NCBI RefSeq assembly: GCF_963422355.1
Contig: NC_085095.1
Coordinates: 5,771,827-5,835,826, forward strand
DNA: 64,000 nucleotides
Reading direction: 5' to 3'
Origin: Corticium candelabrum
Lineage: Eukaryota > Porifera > Homoscleromorpha > Homosclerophorida > Plakinidae
Position numbers and translations under genes: made by a program. The notes below the pieces were generated by a model. That model worked only from the letters and a program-made list of their open reading frames with translations, searched no databases and had not been told where the DNA came from. This document shows positions 30,283 through 42,804 of the stretch, piece by piece. Each line of letters starts with the position of its first letter. The first letter of the stretch is position 1.

Positions 30283-30357
30283 GCAGACTATACCCTATGT
30301 ATTTGCTGTGCATGAACACTGAAGCATAAAATTAGACAAAAACAAAGTGGACACACC

Positions 30358-32674
30358 TGAACACGTGCCATTCCTTAGAACAGTCCCATTTGAGCATTCA
30401 CATGATGGATAGTCAGTACATTTATAAAATGGGAAACAGTCAATATCAACATCCACATTGCACAAAGTGCTACCATTGCCTAAATACAATTTAAAACCTT
30501 GCCATATTACTAGAGTAAGTATAAACATGAATAATTATTGACTTCACCTAGTCCACAGTCACAATTCTGCAGTAAGAATTTGTCCTCTCCGGGGTGTCCA
30601 TCAGTACAAGTTGCATTGAATTTATGATTACAAGCACACAGTATAACCAAAGGATGCAACAGAGTGGATGTTGCTACAGAATCCACTGCAAGAAACTGAA
30701 TGCTTACATTCTGTGTAGACGTAGGAGTCCAAGTAAAGGTATAAGCAGTAAAGTTATACATGCTACCCATTGGTGAAAATGTAAACTCATCTGTTGGTGG
30801 TAGATTTCCTTGAAGAGTAACAGTGAAATTATCATTTGCATCAGTAGCTGTAAACGAATAAACTGTGGTCTCATAAACAGAAGCAAAAAGAGTATCACTG
30901 CCATTCATAATGGGTGGTCTGTTACCTAACAATTGCACAAATAGAGAAGTATAGTTAACGCCATAAAACAATGTTACCCAATATAGTTTACTCAATGTCA
31001 CAGCATTATCTTCATTCATCTGTTGAGTGGAAAGTGTCTGAAAGGCAATTTCTACATCTCCAGTCACGACACCATCAAAAAGACACTGTTCATTTCCACC
31101 ACATGTAGTGATCAGGTTTGGGACTGAGCTTGCCATATTTGTTAAATCATTTTCATCAACAAAACAAGGAATTGCTTCTGAAATGGTATTGTTTGCAAGT
31201 CCTAAACCATTGCCACCATTACCACTGTCATAATAGAACAAACTTTCACTTGACTGCACTTCCCCTGTAAACACCCACAAAATAGCATTCAAAATTTTAA
31301 AACTGTATTTAATAATGAGCATGCACATATTAACACATCTAACATGAAAGTCCAAATTGAAAGTGTATTCTTTCATCTGAATCAGTAGATGCTAAAATAG
31401 TTCCATTTCTTGTTGTCAAGTCATTTTTTGAATCCTCGTCCCACACTCCCAAGAGTCCACTTGTATTACCGATGAGATCTTTTGCACCTGCAAACACAAC
31501 AGCCAACAGTGCCTTCTTTGCCTCCACTCTTATTGATATATCTGAACTAAACACAGCTATAAATGTTGCGCAGTCTGGTTGTGATATGACAACGTTGTCT
31601 AAGACGAGAATAGATGTGTTGCTCAGCTCAGTAAAATTGCTTGTAATGTTGACAAATGAAACGTCTCCAATGTGCCTTGCAAACACTTGTAGTCTGTTGT
31701 TTGTCGTCAGCTGCACATGAAGTACAGTTGAATTGGGGTCACTTGTGGTGAAATCGGCACTGGGAAGGAACTGAGCCATTGCAAATGCTGTCAATACGGT
31801 AGCACTACAGTTGCCTTCTCCAATGGGTTCAGTACGACCTTCCAGAACAAATGACTCATCTCTAGTCTTCATGACTATGTACTCTCCTTGTCCATTAAAT
31901 GTGAATAATTTGCCATCCATTGTGCGAAAGTGAGGATCACCATAACCACTTCCTAGAATCACATTTGATTATACCAATAGTAAAAGAAAAAATACCACAA
32001 TTGCTAACCCAGACGAGGAGGGCAATAGCATGACAACAATGAATTAACTTGCACATCAAGGTAAGGAAGACAGCTGTGAGGTTGACGACAGCACCAATCA
32101 TATGGCTGAACTCTCAATTGAAAAGGACTATATGGAAAGTTGAATAGATAGCGTAAATACACTCTGGCTCGAATTAGAACTCCAGAATGCAAATATCTAG
32201 ATGCATAACAGCACTCAGTCTCTGGTGTCACAACCCTCTCTCCAATTGCAATCTGAAAATGAAATCGTTGGATGTAACACTCTCCACTCTCGATTGAAGA
32301 AGATATGCGCATGAATCGAAAGTCAAGCTCAGCATGCAATAATGTCCATGGACAGGGAACTAAAAACGATATCCACTGTGATAAATTTCCGAAAGTCCCT
32401 CCATCTTCAGAGTACCATTGCCGACAAAAGTTTGCAGTTGTTGGTGTTACTGGTGCAGATGGTGTAGGCACTGCTTGTGTTGGGGTTGGGGTTGCAGATG
32501 GCAGAGGCACTGGAGTTGGGGCTGCAGATGGCAGAGGCACTGGAGTTGGGGCTGCAGATGGCAGAGGCACTGGAGTTGGGGCTGCAGATGGCAGAAACAC
32601 TGTTTGTGTCAACATTGCAGGTACAATGAACGTACCTTCTGTTGTAAACACAGGTTCTGGTGTTTCAGTGAGTG
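30358..32674 (-). CDS. AMOP-VWD-EGF block of a MUC4-like protein (copy B)
   Basis: Minus-strand exons, in order. About 32008-32674 starts with the micro-exon unit (VFTTEG), reads straight into Pro/Ala-rich repeats (PLPSAAPTPV) and then a Cys/Trp-rich AMOP domain. About 31345-31952 is VWD (GDPHFRTMDGKLFTFNGQGEY, GLLGVWD). About 30980-31264 and 30550-30926 form the MUC4-type linking region (SLFYYDSG, NRPPIMNG, CNHKFNATC). About 30358-30480 is an EGF (CECSNGTVLRNGTC). It lacks a TM. Downstream on the same strand come the SEA-mucin cassettes, the micro-exons and the 17.9-23.7 kb gene, so it may be the N-terminal part of one very large gene. It is nearly identical to the block at 57.9-60.1 kb. Confidence 0.75.
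32500..32605. repeat. 30-bp coding minisatellite (PLPSAAPTPV)
   Basis: Three tandem 30-bp units, each ten residues, lie in the Pro-rich linker before AMOP. The paralogue at 60.05 kb has no extra units. Confidence 0.9.
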
Positions 32675-32936
32675 CTAGACAGTAGAAACATGAATTAATT
32701 GCCTAATGTTCATTTACAGTAGAGTATGTATACATTCATACGTATATACAGTAAACAGTTAAGTTTAACAAAGTGGTTTAGGTTACTGTCACATGACTTT
32801 TAGCACGCTTGCTTAGATGGCTTCTGACAAGGCTGTTTTAATGATATTGACTATTTCGCTGGGATAGGATTGCCTTAAAAGATGTAAGGGTCGTTAAATA
32901 AAAGAAAGAAATCAGCAGCTACACACAGAGAGAAGA

Positions 32937-33585
32937 CGGGCGGTCGGTTAGACTCGATCCAGTTCCTCTCTGCCCTCGTCATTCCCCAGATAATCAATCC
33001 TTGCCTGCCCACTGACGTTACAAGGTGCTCGCACCTTGTTATCTCTAGCAGACGCGGAGCCAATAATTTATGCAACATGTAAGCCAAGCAGCGATCCCGG
33101 ACGTTGTACAAAGACAAGCACGCTTCAACACATGAACTGCGTCTCAGACGTTTCTTGTCTAAACCATTTGCATCAAATTCGGAAGCTCTTGGAGCCAAAC
33201 TCATAGCGCAAACAACGCCTAGGACGCCCAGATCGTCTGACAAAGACAAAACTCACGTTCAAAAGCCACGCTAACGCCTCTATACCAATGCGAATCTAGG
33301 CGCAGAAAGCGATAGGAACGCTCTCTTGGCGATTTGTGAAGTGTGTGTTCGCCACGCCTTTTGAAACAGCAAGGGCAGTTACCAGGCATGTGGAATATGC
33401 CCAAGACAGCTGGCACACGCTGTGTGCACCAGTAGACACAGTACGTACCACTAGACACAAAGTGCACACTAATGGCAGCATTTAGTGACGTCAGTGGGCG
33501 GTCTGAAACCAGTCGCCGACTGACTATCCGGGGAATGACAAGGGCGGAGAGAGACTGGATCGAGTCTAGCCATTAGTGCGGCGCC
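32937..33585. mobile_element. Candidate TIR element, about 640 bp
   Basis: The left end (TTAGACTCGATCCAGT, then CCCTCGTCATTCCCC) is the imperfect inverse of the right end near 33525-33575. It interrupts the intron between the micro-exons at 32636 and 33888. No target duplication is clear, and the internal frame (32875-33249, minus) has no recognisable domain. Confidence 0.45.
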
Positions 33586-33887
33586 CTTGGTCAATTGTCT
33601 TGCAAATTCCTACTAATATCAGTGACAACCAACAGTTGCATGCTCTGACTCGGCGAGTCGAAGTCGACCAAACTTTAAAATAAGGAGTCCTTAGCTAGAC
33701 GGTTTGTTTTGCACATAATCCCGAATGTTCCAACTCCTAAAAGTGGAAACAGTCGCTTTCTTGAACTGGTTTAGTTTTAAACGTAAACTAGTTTAGTTAG
33801 GGTGCAGCTAGTGGAAACACGGCTCTAGTGCTCAGTTAGAGTACAAGTGACACATTCATACATATCTCTAGACAGTAGTAAACATAC

Positions 33888-33926
33888 CTTCTGTTGTAAA
33901 CACAGGTTCTGATGTTTCAGTTAGTG
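33888..33926 (-). CDS. Micro-exon, 39 nt, phase 1-1 (outermost in this array)
   Basis: It has the same layout and product (LTETSEPVFTTE) as the exons at 26.8-27.5 kb, with acceptor GTCTAG and donor GTATGTTT. It lies upstream of copy B, so it suggests the transcription unit extends further left-to-right, beyond 33.9 kb. Confidence 0.55.
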
Positions 33927-33929
33927 CTA

Positions 33930-34666
33930 GACAATAGAAACATTAATTAATTGCCTCATGCTCATCTAAAGTATGAGTACACAGTGACCCAGGGTTCGAA
34001 AAACCTAAGAAATGTTGGTAGCCACAGTAATTCTTATTATGCCACGCCCCTCAATAACTGTATGCGGGCCACGCCTAATTGCGATGCTCAGAAGTTAGTA
34101 GTCAAACAGTCTTACAGCTACTTACTTTTTGTTACAGAGAATGAAGCGCCTTCCGTTACATTGGCGCACCATACTATTGAACTACTCTCTGTTCGCGTTC
34201 ACTGTGAATCTGAAACTATGTAATGAAGCACCCGTGTTGGTTTAGAAACACTTAACTAATTGCCTGTGACCTATGACATCAATAGCTTGTTTACTGTGAC
34301 TCCGGATTTACTGTTACTTGACACTGAGGTGTTTTACTGTGACTTACAATACCTGCAAACTGCGAGGAAAAAGAAGAAGAAAATTTCTAGAAAAAAGACG
34401 AGATGCAGGAAAGACATCATGGAGAGCTCTAATATCACAAATGAGATAGATGATGACTACGAAGTGACGGAACTTGATAGTTATGTCGCATTGACCAGCC
34501 AAGCCCAGACGAACACGACCAAGCGTTGCTGAATGCATGAAGCTTTGCACTAGAGTAATTAATAGTAATGAAGTAATTGACATGGCATCTGCTTACATGA
34601 CCACTTATCTGTAAATCATATATCAGGGATGCGAAGAATCTAAAATGGCGGCCCCATACAAAAGTA
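33930..34666. other. Spacer with no recognised gene
   Basis: Open frames at 33951-34223 and 34260-34532 have no recognisable domain. From about 34640 the sequence matches, inverted, the 57.36-57.40 kb region. Confidence 0.35.
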
Positions 34667-34674
34667 TCCAAACG

Positions 34675-35728
34675 TAGCCTCGTCCCCAGACTCTCTCGCG
34701 CTAGTCTTGTCCGGTGCCCGTATGACAATTCCAGGCGCGAGAGAGTCTGGGATCATCCCGCCTACTTCCTGCCATATCTCCTTTCTAAATGCTCACTAAG
34801 TGTCACCCCCAACGTCATCAACTGTCACCCCAAACGTCATCAAGTGTCCCGTAACTTCAAAATCAGATTAGCGTTAGTCTAATCCAATAAACGTATCACA
34901 GTGGATGCTATGACCATTGTTTGGTGTTTGTGGCATATCCCATATCCAGCACTTGCAGACAACTGAAGCATGTTGAAAAGGTAAGACTAGGGAGTGTTGG
35001 TGACGGGTGTCGTGTAGGCTTGTACTCTGAGATCTACAAGTGGCGGATCCGGAGTGATGACCTTCTACGTAGTTCACACGCGGCCATTAGCGTTTGCGCG
35101 CAGACTAGACTCTGTAGCAAAAAGCGCGCAATGGCAAGGGAAGGGGTTGATCTTGACATGAAACTACCGTCTACCCTTCAAGTATGAAAACAAATACATC
35201 TTTTCGCGAAAGAATAGCCCTGGAAGCTTCAAGTTGACCCTCCAGACGGTAGTTTCATGTCAAGATCAACCCCTTCCCTTGCCATTGCGCGCTTTTTGCT
35301 ACAGAGTCTAGTCTGCGCGCAAACGCTAATGGCCGCGTGTGAACTAGCTAGAAAGTCATCACTCCGCCAATTGTAAATCTCAGACTACAAGCCTACACGA
35401 CACCCGTCACCAACACTCCATAGACTTACCTTTTCAACATGCTTCAGTTGTCTGCAAGTGCTGGATATGCCACAAACACCAAACAATGGTCATAGCATCC
35501 ACTGTGATACGTTTATTGGATTAGACTAACGCTAATCTGATTTTGAAGTTACGGGACATTTGATGACGTTCGGGGTGACAGTTGATGACGTTGGGGGTGA
35601 CACTTAGTGAGCATTTAGAAAGGAGATATGGCAGGAAGTAGGCGGGATGATCCCAGACCCTCTCGCGCCTGGAATTGTCATACGGGCACCGGACAAGACT
35701 AGCGCGAGAGAGTCTGGGGACGAGGCTA
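34675..35728. mobile_element. Foldback element FB-1 (TAGCCTCG family), 1054 bp
   Basis: Two arms of about 490 bp (34675-35171 and 35243-35728) are near-perfect inverted copies around a 70-bp centre. The ends are TAGCCTCG and CGAGGCTA. Target TCCAAACG lies at 34667-34674 and again at 35729-35736 (8 bp, or 9 bp if the shared A is counted). An empty site is kept at about 57346-57354. Each arm also has a smaller hairpin, with ACTCTCTCGCGC facing GCGCGAGAGAGT. It has no coding capacity. Long arms and 8-9 bp duplications suggest a non-autonomous Mutator-like or foldback element. Confidence 0.9.
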
Positions 35729-35736
35729 TCCAAACG

Positions 35737-37060
35737 CATCCGAACCGGATCTCTCAGAACTCCTTACAGAGATCTCGGACCCACGTAGCGCTCAACTTCA
35801 AACGTTCGTAATGGTAGCCAGACTATCACCGCTGACACTAAGCGCCTCAGAAGCCAGCTATCGGCAAGTAAAAAAACCCGATTTATTCTTTCACATTTCA
35901 CATTTCACATTTCACTTTTGTCAGCCAGGCTAGCGCCTCACTCGAAGCAGCTACAACGACGAGAGTCACACCAAACGATTCGCTCTTGTCCGAAGAATTG
36001 CACTGACCCAACAGCTAGAAATGTGCAAAGTCACCTTGTATCAGTCAACTGCTGCCATGCAATTCCACGTGTACTGCTTCCCACAACGCCATGTTGTTCC
36101 GGTCACGTGTGTACATGTGACTACATACTGTTTGGAAGCTTAGCTGCCACTTCCACCTGCTGCTACATGCTGTTTACAGTTGCGTGTAGTTGAACATGTA
36201 CGACTATGTTCAACGGCGCGGCGTCCTGTCTGACTCTCTTGTGCATGTAAGCGTGTATCTCTTTCGTGGAACCCTACTGTCTGTTCGCCATAAGCGTGAA
36301 CTTTGAAAATCATCAATATCTCTGCTGTTTAGTGGACTTTCGCGATGATCTCGGTATCGTTAGAAACCGCTAGGTCTGGCATTTCTGTTTATCAAATTAT
36401 CTAAGCCCTTTCTACAAACGAAACGGAAGGATAGTACTTGTGCATATCAAACACAAACGGGTGGAGCAATGGCTATTATCCAATTATCTTGTAAGACCAA
36501 CGGATCAGCAACTGGAACCATTTAAGATAATTGGTACAACATGGTCCAACTGGGGCAGCTCTTAGTGCTCTAATGTGCACACCTGGCGTGACCTCTACTT
36601 CATTACTCACTTCCGAGTTCACGCTTATGGCGAACAGACAGTAGTAGACTCGTACCCAGTCCTCCTCCTCGCGCGCGCTCCACGTGTTTTGGCACGTGCT
36701 TTTGTTCCAATCGCCAGGAGAACTGGTAACATATTATGTCATGTGACCATTTATTTCATTAGTTTAATTAGAAACCGATCCTGTAAATTGTTGCCACCTG
36801 CACTGATAATATGGTGTCGAGTAATTAGTCTCACGAGAGTACTACGCTAAACGTCGCCAGCCAAAACAAAAAACACAAAGTTTTACGCTCTTTCTAGGGA
36901 CTGTTCAGAAACTAGAGTTACAAAGGAGATCGCTTTCGTTGCAACGAGCAAACAGAGAGTGCAACCTCCACGTGGTCTGTCCTGGGGTTTTAAACATGAA
37001 AGTATTCTCACATGTTCAAAATGCTAAGCACTCCGTTTACTAAAACTGTCATTTCCATCT
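35737..37060. repeat. Inverted duplicate of 56.34-57.35 kb
   Basis: 35737-36270 is the inverse of about 56817-57345 (shared words include GATCCGGTTCGGATGCG and CTCGAAGCAGCTACAACGA). A second matching stretch, about 36945-37060, is the inverse of about 56335-56450. The middle differs because of insertions. It is probably an unclassified interspersed repeat. A long open frame in the other copy has no known domain. Confidence 0.7.
36277..36641. mobile_element. MITE, 365 bp, TA target
   Basis: The terminal inverted repeats are 26 bp and perfect, starting CTGTCTGTTCGCCATAAGCG, and are flanked by TA at 36275-36276 and 36642-36643. There is no coding capacity. It is consistent with a Tc1/mariner-derived MITE. 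Confidence 0.75.
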
Positions 37061-37073
37061 AAAAATGTATGAA

Positions 37074-37280
37074 ACAAGTCCAAAAACATTTTGAGAAAAT
37101 GATGGGTATGTAGGGATGGGTATGTACTTATGTCATTTATGCCCATCTCCTACATCACACTCTTTTTACCTATATCGCTTGCAGCAGTTGTGAATGTGAT
37201 GTAGGAGATGGGCATAAATGACATAAGTACATACTCATCCCTACATACCCATCATTTTCTCAAAATGTTTTTGGACTTGT
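37074..37280. mobile_element. Foldback MITE of the ACAAGTCC family
   Basis: Arms of about 80 bp, starting ACAAGTCCAAAAACATTTTG, face each other around a short loop. A second full copy lies at 55925-56159 with the loop in the opposite sense, and a half copy at about 56530-56621. Confidence 0.85.
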
Positions 37281-37733
37281 ATATATACAACTAGTATGTG
37301 TTGCGGGTAACCATAACAACACTGCTTCCCATGGGTGATGTTGTGTTTCACATCCATACAATCACGATAACACTTCAAATCTAACAACTACAAATGCTTG
37401 TTGGCACAGAGAGATTTATCAATACTATTTTTACTTTGGAAAGCAAAAACCGCCATCACCCACAAACTTAATTTTACAAATGAGCACTTATCTCATTTAA
37501 TCAGCAGTATATACTGAGAAATCCATTCTCAACAAACCCTCCCGATAATCCCCAATCATGTTTAATTAACCAAGTCCTGATCATGTGGAATTTACCGTAT
37601 CACAAACTATAAAACATCCTATCTGACTGACAGCCACTTTGCTAGTACGAGACAAAGCTCTTTTGTATCTCCTTAGACGAAGATCATTTATGGTGCAACC
37701 CAGGAAATTCAAGCTTGCAAAACAGAACTTACT
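37281..37733. other. Spacer, no gene recognised
   Basis: AT-rich, no supported exon. It ends at the left boundary of the 3.1-kb duplicated segment. Confidence 0.35.
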
Positions 37734-37841
37734 TTGACGTCAGTTTGGCTACTTCTGCAAACTTTAAGAAAATAATGCAAATAATAACAAGTTTGAATAA
37801 ACAAACTACATATACAAACTACAAGCTACTTATATACTCAC

Positions 37842-39723
37842 CTTCACAGATGTCTAAATTGCTGCTGCTAAAATTGAAGAACGTCGGTTTACACACATTG
37901 CATCTCTGCCCTCCTGCATTTCCCTTGCAATCACAATAACCAGTCTCATTGCATTCGACTGAGTTGGATCCAATCACATCACACATACAAGCTACAATGC
38001 AAACACACAACTTCAGCTCATGTTGCTTGCAGCAAGAACGACATGCAAGAGTGTGCATGCAAGCTCACTCAACCAGTCATGCAAGAATGCATGTATGTAT
38101 ACCCGCTCTTAGCTTATGCACACATTCACACATGTGCAAAAACGCATGCACATGTATGTACATAGTACCTTCACAGCCAGCACTGTCAAATCCAAAATAC
38201 GTGTAGCTACACGCTGAGCAAGTTCGAGTGACAATGTTTGATGCACAAGTACACTGACCACCCAGCTTTTCACACTCTTGACTAGAACCCAATGTTCCCA
38301 CATTATCACAACTACAATCTACACACATCACAAAACATTCTTAATTCAAAACTACAAAATCAAACATTGTCTTCATACTCAATGCTCCATTGAAAAGAGC
38401 GGCATTGATTAGAATAGTGATATTTCTGCAAAACTCTGTGAGACTTGCTGAAGACGACTGTGGTACCGATTCCCGCACGTCATAGCAAATGAATGGAAAC
38501 ACTAATTGATCACCAAAAGATAACTCCTGAAACTCAGGAAGATCGGTGTGTTCTGGCATAAGTAAAAGCTGTAACAAACCCACAATTAAACAATACTTTA
38601 TCCAAATGTCACATTTATCTAAAACAGACCGAATCAACAAAAAATCCGTCGACGGGATTTCCAGCTCCAGCATTAAGATTGTAAGTAAAGTTAACAATCA
38701 GTTCAGAGTCAGCAATCTGCTGTCCTATTAACGCTCTTTCGTGAGGAGTAGCAAATGTAGGTGCAGATGGTAATATGCCTTCATCAGCAAGTACACTTGC
38801 CCCATCACCTGATCTCACTGCTGTCAACACGACACTGTCAAATGAACTTGGTGCCTACACCACATGATGACTTACTCTAACTCTGACAAGCCCAAGCAAC
38901 AATTGCTCACCTCATAACGAATAATCAGTCTATACTGAATTGATCTCTGTGGAACGGTCACACGAAATGTAATGCGATTACCATCACCACTCATTCTCAC
39001 TCCACCCGTTCCAGTAAACTTGCTAAGATCACTGACTCGTCTCTCAACCATGGCTCCTCCCTGTGTTGACAAGCACATAAACGTTTACTAATAACACAAC
39101 ACAAGTCTCTCTAACTTACACTAAGCCAAGCAGACTCTGCTTCATAGATGAGACCCTCTAAGAAAGGCAACCAGTGGAAGTCTTCGATGATGCCACAAGT
39201 GCGACCAGTCAAACCAGATTTACAAGGACACTGTCCTGTTAACTGGTTACATGACAGTGATACTGCAGACGACAGGGAGCAACCACATTGTTGACAGCCA
39301 TTAGCAAAATCACTACCAGTCAGAAAGAACCCGTCCTAATATATCAACAAGACATGACAGAACTACATCATCTGTATACCATTACAATTCTTACTTGACA
39401 AGTGTCACATTTCAGGCCAACCACATCGGCCTTACAATCACACTGACCAGTATCATTACATGCACCCATCGATGCTGCAGTAGATCCATCAACATTGCAG
39501 TTACAAGCTGCAACATGTGACGTAAGTATCACGATCTGTCACCACACAATTGCTTTCTTACGTTCACATCCGTCAACATCTGATGCTTGCAGATTAAGGA
39601 ATCCTGTCTTGCAAGTATCACATTTCAACCCCATCACATTTGCTTTACATGTACACTGTCCTGTTGTAGCATTGCAGCTCCCACCAGCTGATGATTCAGA
39701 ACCAGGAACATTGCACAAACAAT
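37842..39723 (-). CDS. Laminin beta-like gene fragment, copy 1
   Basis: Eight minus-strand exons: 39562-39723, 39395-39507, 39120-39335, 38911-39060, 38630-38854, 38379-38568, 38169-38318 and 37842-37991. They total 1356 nt, 452 codons in frame. The order is laminin EGF-like modules (GQCTCKANVMGLKCDTCKTG and the next), a Cys-poor domain containing YEAESAW and RLIIRYE, then FCRNITILINAALFNGA, then more LE modules (LGGQCTCASNIVTRTCSAC). This order and the NGAL-type junction resemble the domain IV region of laminin beta chains. No LN domain, coiled coil or start is present. An upstream MANLYLLML peptide could be a start but is more likely intronic. Confidence 0.75.
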
Positions 39724-40054
39724 CTGAAAGTGACACCAACATCAGAAGATATAAATTTGCCATGTAAAGTCTATCATAATCATGATATAGTTTTATATTT
39801 GCAAATGCCTTTGCGTAGTTAGAACAACTCTTGCTGTTAAAGTGTCTTCAGAAGACACAGCTCTTCACTCCACATCTACAATGTGTTAGTGCACAAGTAA
39901 ATTTCAAATACACTGACTTTTAAAAATGTTCGTGGATGTACCCATGCAAATTGAAGTAGAATTTCGTAAGACACAATGTAGATTTATGAGTCAAAGCACA
40001 AATTGGTTAGTTTAGATGCAGACTTAATGTGCCCGGGAACAATTACGTACTGAA

Positions 40055-41778
<1,724 letters not shown>

Positions 41779-42056
41779 GATAGGCGTAGGAGCGGGTCGT
41801 GCAGGTCGGGCTATAGCCCCACCAGATTGTGAAAAATTGACTTTCACCAGTCGACGATTGGCACTACTTCCGGTTTAGGTATAGACGATTAAATAAGTAA
41901 TATATTTGTAGATAGTTTATCCGCTTTGTTAGTAGACATGATTGTTTGCTCCTTAGTCTATGTAATTAACAATTTTACAAGAAATTTGACAATACTGTAT
42001 TGTTTCAATAAATCAGCACTGTACATTGGGGCATCGAGGCCATTTCTACTCTGCGC

Positions 42057-42299
42057 ATGCGTGTAACCATGTCTGGTCCCACTTCTTCCGTGAAGGACGT
42101 AGCTGTACCAGAGCAACCCCATCAACCAATGACGTTCAAGTTTCCAAAAACATCATTTGGAGTGACTAACCGTAGTTTTCAACCAAGCTGGTTTGCTAGG
42201 TGGCGGTTTCTTCACTATAACGAGACTGAAGATGTGGTGTACTGTCACACCTGTATGACACGGGCCATACGCTCTATTCAGGTTTATTGCAGGACGGAC
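42057..42299 (+). pseudogene. hAT protein N-terminus (TTF-type zinc finger)
   Basis: The frame holds PMTFKFPKTSFG, RSFQPSWFARWRFLHYNE and VVYCHTC, the layout of the TTF zinc finger found at the N-terminus of ZMYM1-like hAT transposases. It stops shortly after, and the middle of the protein is missing. Confidence 0.65.
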
Positions 42300-42338
42300 A
42301 CTTTTCTCTAACGAACTCAAGAGGCACTAACGTTAGAC

Positions 42339-42804
42339 TGTCAAATCTGGGCGTGCCACACCCATATTATCCAGTCATTCTACCACACATGCGCACTACC
42401 TCTAATTCTAATCTACTTATAATAAACAGTCTGCTACACCACCTCCTCCCTAAGGTTATTCGCCCCGAGTTACATGTATCTATTGGGAGGTTTCCTGGCT
42501 CTTTGTAAACCATATCGTTTAGCTCCCGGAGAAAGCTTAGAATTCTGTTCCTCACAGGACGGGTCTGGTTGCTGGACAGTTAAATTCTTCCTTTCAGGTC
42601 ATTGTTCTGTGGTGGGCGGCTTGATTGGAAGGTCGGTTACTTTCATCGGTTCCTGACCCTGAGAGACTGTGCTTGCATTACCTGGACGACCTTGGGGCAC
42701 GGTGCTTGTTACCATACCAGCAATAACCAGCAGGGAACACAGCTGGACATCCACACACTCTAGAAAAGTGAACCTGAACAGGAGGGTCATCTGGAAAATA
42801 TACC
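42339..42804. other. Junction between hAT and Gypsy remnants
   Basis: No clear coding sequence. It probably holds the decayed 3' end of the Gypsy element (minus strand). A terminal repeat could not be defined because no second copy exists to compare. Confidence 0.3.

Noticed and set aside
32875..33249. 124-codon minus-strand frame as a transposase
   Set aside because: It lies within a TIR-bounded element but shows no catalytic motif or helix-turn-helix.
39724..39763. MANLYLLML as the laminin fragment's signal peptide and start
   Set aside because: A good pyrimidine-rich acceptor (GTCACTTTCAG) lies directly before the first LE codons, so this is more likely intron sequence.
42339..42557. Gypsy LTR
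   Set aside because: TG and CA ends can be picked, but there is no polypurine tract, no target duplication and no second LTR to compare.
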